Of a DNA stretch of 39,743 nt, positions 17,738-25,319 are shown in pieces. Position 1 is the stretch's first letter. Each line of letters begins with the position of its first letter. A model generated the notes under the pieces. That model was not told where the DNA came from. It worked only from the letters and a program-made list of their open reading frames with translations, and did not search any database. The DNA is from a bacterium. GTDB taxonomy: Bacteria; Patescibacteriota; Minisyncoccia; Sungbacterales; GWA2-42-14. The translations under genes were made by a program, and so were the position numbers. The stretch is taken from positions 1 through 39,743 of the forward strand of contig JAUSFV010000018.1 in NCBI GenBank assembly GCA_030649305.1, written 5' to 3'.

Positions 17738-18055
17738 AAAAATGCAAAGGGCTTTGCGTTTTTTTTAACCCCGGAATTTGCCGAGGGGGCAAATTTCTGG
17801 GTCACGCCCAAATTTAGGCGTGACCAAGAAACGGGCTAAGAAAACGTAAAAGTCTTTACGTTTTCGTGCCCTGGAAATTTCTGAGGAAGAAATTTTTTGG
17901 GTTACTCCCAAGTATCGCAATAAATAAATACGGGAAACTCAAAAGCGGGCTAACGAAATGTAAAAGTTTTTACGTTTTGTTAGCCCCGGAATTTGCCGAG
18001 GGGGCAAATTTTTGGGTCACGCCGAAATATCGAGGTCGGGATAAAAAATAAAAAA
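17681..18055 (+). repeat. Tandem array of ~100-113-bp units, each with an FWVTPKYR-coding tail and long hairpin(s)
   Basis: FWVTPKYR (end of CDS), FWVTPKFR (from 17795), FWVTPKYR (from 17895), FWVTPKYR (from 18010); hairpins GGGTTAAAAAAATGCAAAG.., GGGCTAAGAAAACGTAAA.., GGGCTAACGAAATGTAAA.. Confidence 0.9.
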
Positions 18056-18066
18056 ATCGGCAATGA

Positions 18067-18228
18067 TTATTGCCGATTAGGGAGTGGTTTGAGACAAACG
18101 CAACACACGTTCTTTTTGGTTGCGCATTTGCGACATAGTTTATAGCCGGTACTTTTAGTTGTTTCGGAACATTCTTTGCATTCTCCCATCATTCTCGTGT
18201 AGGCGTGTTTAGCACATTTTTCGCACAT
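18067..18228 (-). CDS. 53-aa Cys-rich microprotein (not in the ORF track)
   Basis: MCEKCAKHAYTRMMGECKECSETTKSTGYKLCRKCATKKNVCCVCLKPLPNRQ*; AAAGGAGGGTAACGAG upstream of ATG; several CxxC motifs. Confidence 0.75.
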   Translation of the reverse strand: MCEKCAKHAYTRMMGECKECSETTKSTGYKLCRKCATKKNVCCVCLKPLPNRQ

Positions 18229-18299
18229 CTCGTTACCCTCCTTTTATAAAAAAAATCTATACACAATATAGCATGATATCGAATATTTTCACAAGCTCC

Positions 18300-20492
18300 T
18301 TATTCAAAATGAATCTTTTGTGAAATTCTCTCAAGCCGTTCTTTCAAGAGCGGATATTTTTTTAAGTTTGGGTCTTCGTTTACAATCATGGCGGCCTCTT
18401 CCCGCGCGGCTTCAACCATTTTGATATTTTTAAGGGCTTCCATTCCCGCATCCGACATGCCCCATTGGCGCGCGCCCGAAAGCTCTCCTGCTCCGCGAAA
18501 TTGTAAATCATATTCGGCAAGCTCAAACCCGTTTTTTGCCGTCTCAAGCGCCTTTAGGCGTTCTCGCGTTTTTGCTGTTTTGGAATCGGTAAATACAAAG
18601 CAGTATGACTGGTGTTCTCCTCTGCCGACGCGCCCGCGGAATTGATGCAGTTGCGCCAAACCAAACCGCTCGCCCCCCTCAATCATCATAATCGTCGCAT
18701 TCGGTATATCCACGCCGACTTCCACAACCGAAGTGGAAACGAGTATGTGCGTTTCGCCACCTTTGAATTGTTTCATAATTTTTTCTTTTTCTTTCGCTGC
18801 GAGTTTTCCGTGAAGCATCGCGATTTTGAACTCAGGAAATATTTCTTTGGATAATTTTTCGTATTCCTGTTTCACGGCTTTCATTTCAGAAAACATCTGC
18901 ATCGCGCGCACTGATTTATATTGTTTGCCGTCCGGTTTTTCAATGCGGGGGCAAATCACAAATGCCTGTCGCCCTGCGTGTATTTCGCGCCTGATAAATT
19001 CGTACGCATCACTACGTTTCGCGGCAGGGACGACTTTGGTTATTATTTTTTTCCTCCCCGGCGGCATTTCGTCCAACACCGATAAATCAAGATTGCCGAA
19101 AATTGTGAGTGCTAAGGTGCGCGGAATCGGGGTTGCGGTCATGGAAAGCAGGTGTGGAATTGCTTTTGCAAATCCGATTTGCGAGGGCTTAAGAATGCGG
19201 ATAGTATCGTGGTGCGCCACCTCTTCCTTTTCTTTGGCAAGCCGCGCTCGCTGTTCGGTGCCAAAGCGGTGCTGTTCGTCAATGACAACAAACGCAAGCT
19301 TTTTGAATTTCACTTTGTCTTGAATAAGCGCGTGCGTGCCGATAAGAATTTGAATATCGCCACTAGCGACAAATTTAAGGAGTTGCGCTTTTGATACTTC
19401 CGCGGTCTTTTTATAGCCGATTTTTGATGGAAATTTTTGAGATTCTGATGAGGTAAGCAAGCCGATTCGTACGCGGAACGGTTCAAGCCGTTTCATAAAT
19501 TCATAAAAATGCTGGCGCGCGAGAATTTCGGTTGGCGCCATAATAGCGCTTTGTAATCCAGATTTTGCGGCCTGCAAGGCAATCGCCGCCGCAACAAGCG
19601 TTTTTCCCGACCCTACATCACCTTCAAGAAGCCGCGCCATGGGCTCTGGCTTTTTTATGTCTTCAAAGATTTGCCAGATGACCTTTTGTTGGGCGTTGGT
19701 AAGTGGGAAGGGGAGGGATGAAATAAATTCTTTCGCAAGCGTACTGTCGGGCGTAATCGGGTTTGCCCTTTTTTTCTTATGTTCTGCGCGCTCAAGCTGG
19801 TGGTCAAGCTGAATGAAAAATACTTCTTCAAAGGAAAATCGTTTTTTTGCTGCCTCGGTTTCGCCGAGGGTGCGTGGGAAATGAATTGCGCGTACTGACC
19901 TTTCAAAATCGGGAAGATGATATTTTTTTAAAATTTCCTCGGGAAGGATTTCGGGCCAGTCGCGGATTTGCGAAATGAGTCGTTGAATTTGCATCCGAAG
20001 CCAGAGCGAGCTTACGCCGTAGGTTTCGGAATAGACGGGCAGAAGCGTAGAAGCTTGTAGCTTGTAGTTTGTAGCTTGTAGTTCTGCGGATAGGAATTCC
20101 CACGTCGGATTTGTGAAGAAAAGCTTTCCTTTTTTGTATTGCACTTTTCCTGAAAGCCGTACGCGCATTGCGGGTTTCAGCATATTTGCAAGATACGGCT
20201 GGCCGAACCATACCGCGTGCATCGTTCCGGTTTCATCTTTAATAACGGCTTCGGCAAGAAGCATTTTTTTGCGCCATGTTTTTTCGGCTTTCGCGTTTTC
20301 AATCTCGCCGATGATTGACGCAGATTCGCCGATAATAAGGTCGCGGATTTTTTTGAGTCCCGCAAATTCTTCATAACGCGCGGGAAGATAGGTAAGTAAG
20401 TCGCGCGCGGTTTCAACCCCGAGTTTTTTTAACCCCGCCTTTTTTTGCGGAGTTAGGCGGATTATTGTTTCCAGTTTCGTTTCCAGATTCAT
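18300..20492 (-). CDS. recG: ATP-dependent DNA helicase RecG
   Basis: LLEGDVGSGKTLVAAAIALQAA, VIDEQHRFGTEQR, TATPIPRTLALTIFGNLDLSVLDEMPPGRK, HQFRGRVGRGEHQSYC. Confidence 0.97.
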   Translation of the reverse strand: MNLETKLETIIRLTPQKKAGLKKLGVETARDLLTYLPARYEEFAGLKKIRDLIIGESASIIGEIENAKAEKTWRKKMLLAEAVIKDETGTMHAVWFGQPYLANMLKPAMRVRLSGKVQYKKGKLFFTNPTWEFLSAELQATNYKLQASTLLPVYSETYGVSSLWLRMQIQRLISQIRDWPEILPEEILKKYHLPDFERSVRAIHFPRTLGETEAAKKRFSFEEVFFIQLDHQLERAEHKKKRANPITPDSTLAKEFISSLPFPLTNAQQKVIWQIFEDIKKPEPMARLLEGDVGSGKTLVAAAIALQAAKSGLQSAIMAPTEILARQHFYEFMKRLEPFRVRIGLLTSSESQKFPSKIGYKKTAEVSKAQLLKFVASGDIQILIGTHALIQDKVKFKKLAFVVIDEQHRFGTEQRARLAKEKEEVAHHDTIRILKPSQIGFAKAIPHLLSMTATPIPRTLALTIFGNLDLSVLDEMPPGRKKIITKVVPAAKRSDAYEFIRREIHAGRQAFVICPRIEKPDGKQYKSVRAMQMFSEMKAVKQEYEKLSKEIFPEFKIAMLHGKLAAKEKEKIMKQFKGGETHILVSTSVVEVGVDIPNATIMMIEGGERFGLAQLHQFRGRVGRGEHQSYCFVFTDSKTAKTRERLKALETAKNGFELAEYDLQFRGAGELSGARQWGMSDAGMEALKNIKMVEAAREEAAMIVNEDPNLKKYPLLKERLERISQKIHFE

Positions 20493-20592
20493 TTCTTCAT
20501 TATTGCACGAAGTTGCGTATGCGTATTGTCTTGACAAATTTGTATTTATAGTTTAAAATGATTATAGATGTTTTCAACAAACGGAGGAGCAA

Positions 20593-21039
20593 ATGCGATT
20601 TTTGGCATCGCCGCACGGTTTTTTGTTTAACGCGATCCTAATAATTCTTTGCGCTATCGTTCTTTATTATACTCCTCTTATAAAATTATCATGGCGGAAA
20701 TGGATGCTCTTTTTTCTCTTTGCGGAGGTTCTTGATGTCGGTAGCACTTTTCTTATCGTGTATACCTACAACGGCGGAGATTGGTCTGGGGAGCTAAATC
20801 CCGCCCTACAGTGGCTAGGGCCCCGCATGGGCTTCGATGCCGCATTACTCTTACATACTGTATGCGTGCTGTTTTTTCTATTTATTGGGGGGGTTGCTAC
20901 AAGAAAAGGTGACCCAAAGAAAAATATTTGGTCATTTGCGTACAGCCTTACTTTATTCGCTTTTTCTCTATTACGCTTGTACGCAAGCGCGAATAATATA
21001 ATGCTTCCCCTTGTTGAGTTTTACCTCCCATTCTATTAG
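20593..21039 (+). CDS. Small multi-TM protein
   Basis: GGAGGAGCAA upstream of ATG; four hydrophobic segments. Confidence 0.7.
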   Translation: MRFLASPHGFLFNAILIILCAIVLYYTPLIKLSWRKWMLFFLFAEVLDVGSTFLIVYTYNGGDWSGELNPALQWLGPRMGFDAALLLHTVCVLFFLFIGGVATRKGDPKKNIWSFAYSLTLFAFSLLRLYASANNIMLPLVEFYLPFY

Positions 21040-21072
21040 GACAGGATACGAGAAAACATTTCGCATCTTAAG

Positions 21073-21097
21073 AAAAAACGGCCTCGCGGCCGTTTTT
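21073..21097. terminator. Bidirectional terminator-like hairpin
   Basis: AAAAACGGCCTCGCGGCCGTTTTT between convergent genes. Confidence 0.8.
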
Positions 21098-21119
21098 CAT
21101 TTTTGGAAAACTCAAGAAT

Positions 21120-21569
21120 TTAAAGAATCGGAGCTTGCATTTTTGAGAAAATAATCAAAGCAATGCCGATGATAATAACGGCAATGCCAAGCAATTGGAG
21201 TCCCGAAACAGATTCTTTAAATAGCAGCCAGCCAGTTAGAGATGCCAAAGCAACGGTACCGCCATAAATCAGAGGAACAACATATGTCAGTCCGCTTTTT
21301 TCAAAAATCTTTATAAGAAGGATAGAAAATAACGCAATCGCAATACCGGCAAGTATGGAATAGATTATCCCCGAACTGGTTGTGGCAAGTAATTTTGCGC
21401 CTTTTGAGAATTTATAAAAAATATAAACTGTCAGGGGAAGGATTGCGCCCAGCCCATTGAAAATTACCGAGCTTAAATTCGCGTCAATCCTATTTCCCGC
21501 GCGGGAAGTAAAAATATCAAAAAGCGTATAGAAAATTGTTGCGAAAATGATTAAAACGATGAGTGGCAT
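21120..21569 (-). CDS. EamA/DMT-type half-size transporter
   Basis: Four TMs; KSGLTYVVPLIYGGTVALASLTGWLLFKESVSGLQLLGIAVIIIGIALI. Confidence 0.8.
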   Translation of the reverse strand: MPLIVLIIFATIFYTLFDIFTSRAGNRIDANLSSVIFNGLGAILPLTVYIFYKFSKGAKLLATTSSGIIYSILAGIAIALFSILLIKIFEKSGLTYVVPLIYGGTVALASLTGWLLFKESVSGLQLLGIAVIIIGIALIIFSKMQAPIL

Positions 21570-21645
21570 TTAATGTGTTTTAAAAATTATTTTTTCCCCT
21601 AACCCCCTCTCAAGGTGAGGAGAGGAATTTCGCTTAGTCATTTTT

Positions 21646-21717
21646 TGCGCCCACGAGGAATCGAACCTCGATTTTAAGATCCGCAATCTTATGTCCTGTC
21701 CGTTGAACGATGGGCGC
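21646..21717 (-). tRNA. tRNA-Arg (anticodon GCG)
   Basis: Reverse strand GCGCCCA...TAAGA TTGCGGA TCTTA...CGAGGTTCGATTCCTCG TGGGCGC A. Confidence 0.93.
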
Positions 21718-21788
21718 GTTGTTACTCCCTAAATCAGATTTATGAAATAAATCTGATCGGGCGACCAATCCCGCAAAGCGGGATTGGT

Positions 21789-22478
21789 TTAGCTAAAAAA
21801 CTTTCTTCCGATAATATCCGTCAATGATTCTTCGTGTTTTTTTTCAGGAACGAATTTTAAAAGCGTTTCGCGAAGTTTCACGGGGTCGGTATCGCCAAGG
21901 GGTGCGCGGATATACGGCATCATGGTTTTTTTGCTTTCCAAACTTAGTTCTTTTATATCAGCCGGGTCATAGAAAATCCAGAATGATTTAAGGTCGGAAA
22001 ATTCATACACGCGGTTTTCTATTTTTACCCCGCGCGGGGTTATGGCGCACTTCACCACGCTTGGCTTTTTTCCCGTACTAGTATACAACACAAACGCCGC
22101 AAGCGCAATAAAAATCGCAAGCAGATAATTTCCCATAAAGAACGCCACAAGCGCTATGATAAACGCTCCTCCGATGATAATGATATTTTGTCCCCGCCGT
22201 TCCTCCGTATTCAGCGTCGGGTTACCTCCGATCCATTCAAAAAGCGGGGCAAAATATTCTTTTGTGGGTGCGGGATTTTCTGTCACATTTTTTTCGGCGG
22301 GTTTTGCTGTTTCAACGGATGCGGGGGGCAGAACTTTTTTCATCTCCGGCGCGGCAATTTGCGGCGCTGTTGTCCGAAGTGTCGCGAGAGCGGATACAAC
22401 GCGCGGACGCAAAGATGCTACGGACTTTTTTACGGCCGCAACCTCATTCTTTTTTCGCAAATCAATAATTTTTTGCAT
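21789..22478 (-). CDS. Membrane protein with two central TMs and conserved C-terminal domain
   Basis: IIIIGGAFIIALVAFFMGNYLLAIFIALAAFVLYTST...YEFSDLKSFWIFYDP. Confidence 0.7.
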   Translation of the reverse strand: MQKIIDLRKKNEVAAVKKSVASLRPRVVSALATLRTTAPQIAAPEMKKVLPPASVETAKPAEKNVTENPAPTKEYFAPLFEWIGGNPTLNTEERRGQNIIIIGGAFIIALVAFFMGNYLLAIFIALAAFVLYTSTGKKPSVVKCAITPRGVKIENRVYEFSDLKSFWIFYDPADIKELSLESKKTMMPYIRAPLGDTDPVKLRETLLKFVPEKKHEESLTDIIGRKFFS

Positions 22479-22505
22479 ACATTTTTAATTAGTCCTCCTA
22501 AGCGA

Positions 22506-22645
22506 GGAAATATATCTTTCAAAACACTCGGCATTGCCTTTTGCATGGTTCTGTCAACGCCCGAAGCGGCTTGACAGAAAAAGGCAATGTCGGTGAGTCA
22601 AAAATCCACGCTGGGGATTTTGACGATTTTGAAAGATGTATTTCC
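22506..22645 (-). repeat. Branched structured element, copy A
   Basis: GGAAATATATCTTTCAAAA / TTTTGAAAGATGTATTTCC outer stem; inner GCATTGCCTTTT/AAAAGGCAATG and TTCTGTCAA/TTGACAGAA; side hairpin AAAATCC-CCAGCGT-GGATTTT on the minus strand. Confidence 0.9.
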
Positions 22646-22649
22646 AAGC

Positions 22650-22669
22650 GATGCTCCCAGCGGGATTCG
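22650..22669 (-). pseudogene. Duplicated 3' end of tRNA-Glu (20-bp direct repeat of 22806-22825)
   Basis: GATGCTCCCAGCGGGATTCG identical at both sites. Confidence 0.85.
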
Positions 22670-22807
22670 GTCACAACTCTCGTCGGCTTCCGCCTCCTCG
22701 GTCGCGACCCCGGCTCGCTGCCTCACTCGCCCGCTACTCGTTCGGCATCGCTCCGCCTTTCGAATCCCGACGCGAGCAAAGCAGTTTGCTCGCTCTGGTC
22801 GCTATGA

Positions 22808-22882
22808 TGCTCCCAGCGGGATTCGAACCCACGTACCAAGCTTGAAAAGCTTGTGTCCTAGGCCAGACTAGACGATGGGAGC
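22808..22882 (-). tRNA. tRNA-Glu (anticodon TTC)
   Basis: Reverse strand GCTCCCA...CAAGC TTTTCAA GCTTG...GTGGGTTCGAATCCCGC TGGGAGC A. Confidence 0.93.
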
Positions 22883-22937
22883 AATGTTCTTTTTATAGCA
22901 TATTTTTTTTTCAGAGGCAAGAAAAAAAGAGTATTTT

Positions 22938-23552
22938 CTACTCTTTTTTGATAGTAGTATTCAGTGCTCTCTGAACGCACGCAAAGAGTTTTGGGTATTT
23001 TTTCTTGAGAGATTCATGGGCGCGGGGGTCGTAGCAATACATGAAAAATCCATCTGCAAAGATTTCTTCAAGATCGTACGGGGTTGGATCGCTTTGAATA
23101 CCTTGCGCAATATCCGGATCAAGCGTAATTCCGTGAGTTCGTCTGATATAGTGGCCGCATTCATGAAGAATAGCACGAGCGAGGTCTCCGGAATCTTTGT
23201 GATACGTTCCGGTAAGCCCCACAAGGATCATATAAAGATTTTCGCGGCGCATGGTAAGGGTTATCGTAAGAGAGCGCAGCATTGCGAAGGGAATTTTTTT
23301 GCCCTCGCGGTCTGTAGCGTGATGCGCTGTTTCTTTATATTCTTTCGCTTCGGGTTGGCTGGTGAGCGGCCCGTCAAAGAATATAAAATGGAATGTTGAT
23401 TTTTGGAGGGCAGTGAGGCACGAGTCCGGAAGTGATTCAAGTATCTCAAACGCTTTTTGCAGATCGGGATGTTTTTCTTCCCGTGTTGCGGATCGATATT
23501 CATACATAATGCCGAGTTTCTGATGTTTTTTTAACATGCGTCCGCTCCCCAT
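22938..23552 (-). CDS. Predicted zinc metallopeptidase-like protein (HECGH)
   Basis: LARAILHECGHYIRRTHG with HExxH motif. Confidence 0.65.
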   Translation of the reverse strand: MGSGRMLKKHQKLGIMYEYRSATREEKHPDLQKAFEILESLPDSCLTALQKSTFHFIFFDGPLTSQPEAKEYKETAHHATDREGKKIPFAMLRSLTITLTMRRENLYMILVGLTGTYHKDSGDLARAILHECGHYIRRTHGITLDPDIAQGIQSDPTPYDLEEIFADGFFMYCYDPRAHESLKKKYPKLFACVQRALNTTIKKE

Positions 23553-23607
23553 TATTTTTCAGAGATCATTATTGTATTCTTACCATATTCATGATATTTT
23601 GTAAACC

Positions 23608-24843
23608 ATGCGTATACTCGCTATTGAGACCAGCTGTGACGAAACCGCGATTGCAATCACGGATTTTTTGGGGACACGAAAACGTCCTCGTATTCGGGTG
23701 CGTTCGCACATCGTATTGTCACAAATAAAATTGCATACGAAGTTTGGCGGAGTGGTGCCGAATTTGGCAAAACGGGAACACCAACGCAATCTCGTTCCTA
23801 TTCTTCTTTCGGTACTGAAGGAATCGAGATTGCTAAAATCAAAAATCAAAAATCAAAAATCAAAATTACAATTCAAAATTAAAAATATAGAAAAAATTTT
23901 GGAGCGGGAGCCGGAGCTTCTTTTACGATTCAAAAAATATATCGTGCCGTTGGCAAAGCCGAACATTGACGCAATTGCGGTAACGTATGGACCAGGACTT
24001 GCCCCAGCACTTTGGGTCGGTGTTAATTTTGCAAAAGCGCTTTCGGCGTTATGGAACGCGCCGATTATTCCGGTGAATCATATGGCGGGACACCTTTATT
24101 CCGCTTTTTTGCATAAAAGCGGAATAAAGAATTTTCAATTTCCCGCGCTCGCATTGCTGGTCAGCGGCGGACACACAGAATTGGTGCTGATGCGTGGGTA
24201 CGGAAAATACAAAGTCATTGGAGAAACGCTTGATGATGCGGCGGGAGAGGCGTTTGATAAAGTGGCGCGCCTGCTCGGGTTGGGGTATCCGGGCGGTCCT
24301 CATATTGCGGTTTTGTCGCAATATGCGCAGACACACGCAGAAAAATACGCAGACACGCGCAGAAATTTTCTGCGTGATTCCGCGTTACGTCAGCGTAGTT
24401 CTGCGCGGGAGCCGAAGCTCCCGAGGCCGATGATGAATACAAAGGACTACAATTTTTCATTTTCAGGATTGAAGACGGCGGTACTGTATTTATTACGCGA
24501 CCATCCGGAATTGTTGCGAAGTAAATTCGGTAAAGCCGTAGTTGCGAAAGAATTTCAGGATGCGGTGGTTGAGGTGCTTGTCGCGAAAACCATTCGTGCG
24601 GCAAAGGAATATAAAACAAAAACAATATTGCTCGGCGGTGGAGTTGCGGCGAATCGATCATTACGCGAAGAATTAATAAAAAATCTTCAGAAAGAATTGC
24701 CGAAAGCTGTATGCTGGATGCCGGAAGCTGTGCTAACGGGCGACAACGCCCTCATGATCGCCCTCGCCGCATTTTTTGAAAAGAAAAAACCGATTAAAGA
24801 TTATACAAAGTTTTCTGCGGAAGCGAATCTCCGTTTATCGTAG
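23608..24843 (+). CDS. tsaD: tRNA threonylcarbamoyladenosine synthase TsaD, with inserted segments
   Basis: MRILAIETSCDETAIAI; VNHMAGHLYSAF; LVSGGHTELVLM; FSFSGLKTAVLY; LGGGVAANRSLREEL. Confidence 0.96.
   Translation: MRILAIETSCDETAIAITDFLGTRKRPRIRVRSHIVLSQIKLHTKFGGVVPNLAKREHQRNLVPILLSVLKESRLLKSKIKNQKSKLQFKIKNIEKILEREPELLLRFKKYIVPLAKPNIDAIAVTYGPGLAPALWVGVNFAKALSALWNAPIIPVNHMAGHLYSAFLHKSGIKNFQFPALALLVSGGHTELVLMRGYGKYKVIGETLDDAAGEAFDKVARLLGLGYPGGPHIAVLSQYAQTHAEKYADTRRNFLRDSALRQRSSAREPKLPRPMMNTKDYNFSFSGLKTAVLYLLRDHPELLRSKFGKAVVAKEFQDAVVEVLVAKTIRAAKEYKTKTILLGGGVAANRSLREELIKNLQKELPKAVCWMPEAVLTGDNALMIALAAFFEKKKPIKDYTKFSAEANLRLS
23834..23886 (+). repeat. AAAATCAAAAATC-type repeat within tsaD
   Basis: Encodes KSKIKNQKSKLQFKIKN; low complexity. 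Confidence 0.7.
24324..24420 (+). repeat. Palindromic ACGCAGA.../...TCTGCGT repeat inserted in frame in tsaD
   Basis: AGAAATTTTCTGCGTGATTCCGCGTTACGTCAGCGTAGTTCTGCG; encodes NFLRDSALRQRSSA. Confidence 0.85.
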
Positions 24844-24855
24844 ATATGGGCTATT

Positions 24856-24893
24856 TCCTAATAGGCTAATTCGCACGAATTAGCCTATTAGGA
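24856..24893. repeat. Perfect 18-bp hairpin TCCTAATAGGCTAATTCG-CA-CGAATTAGCCTATTAGGA
   Basis: Directly after the tsaD stop. Confidence 0.95.
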
Positions 24894-24906
24894 TAAAAAT
24901 AAAAAA

Positions 24907-24934
24907 AGCTCCGAAAATGTTTTTCGGAGTTTTT
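24907..24934. terminator. Terminator hairpin
   Basis: GCTCCGAAAATGTTTTTCGGAGTTTTT. Confidence 0.85.
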
Positions 24935-25046
24935 AGTTTTTTCTATTTTCTTGGACAATCGCAACTACGACCGCATATCGGACAAGGACGACGAGAAGGC
25001 TTCGGTATTCGCGGTCCCCAATATCGTATTTGATTTTTCATGTTTC

Positions 25047-25295
25047 TCAGACATTTCTTAGTTTTGCTGATAATTCTGAAACTCTTTCCGGTTTCATTTG
25101 TGCGGGGTGAGTGAATGCTATATCGCAAACATCGCCAAATGTTACGCCATTTTTTCTGGTTTTCAACCAGAAATACAACATCGCCCATAGCATCATTTCT
25201 TGCCTCTCTTTGTTAGCTGTGTTTGGAACAGCTACTTCGTTCGTAAGGTCGTCTGCATATTTCGCACCAATCGCCCATTGGAGGTAGGGGGCCAA
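25047..25295 (-). CDS. Hypothetical small protein
   Basis: Intact ORF; YADDLTNEVAVPNTANKERQEMMLWAMLYFWLKTRKNGVTFGDVCDIAF; no homolog recognised. Confidence 0.5.
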   Translation of the reverse strand: MAPYLQWAIGAKYADDLTNEVAVPNTANKERQEMMLWAMLYFWLKTRKNGVTFGDVCDIAFTHPAQMKPERVSELSAKLRNV

Positions 25296-25319
25296 CTTTC
25301 TGCCGTGTCTGATTTTTCA

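Noticed and set aside
17866-18051. 61-aa ORF as an independent gene
   Set aside because: It starts inside one repeat unit in the wrong frame for that unit and only the last part is the FWVTPKYR tail; better explained as part of the array.
17681-18055. CRISPR array interpretation of the tandem repeats
   Set aside because: Units are diverged, include coding tails and long internal hairpins, and lack uniform repeats and unique spacers; no cas genes are present.
23834-23886. CRISPR-like direct repeats (AAAATCAAAAATC)
   Set aside because: Short low-complexity repeats in the tsaD reading frame.
24943-25041. Possible 32-aa CPICGRSCDCPRK microprotein on the minus strand
   Set aside because: Suggestive Cys pattern but very short, with no clear RBS; not supported enough to list.
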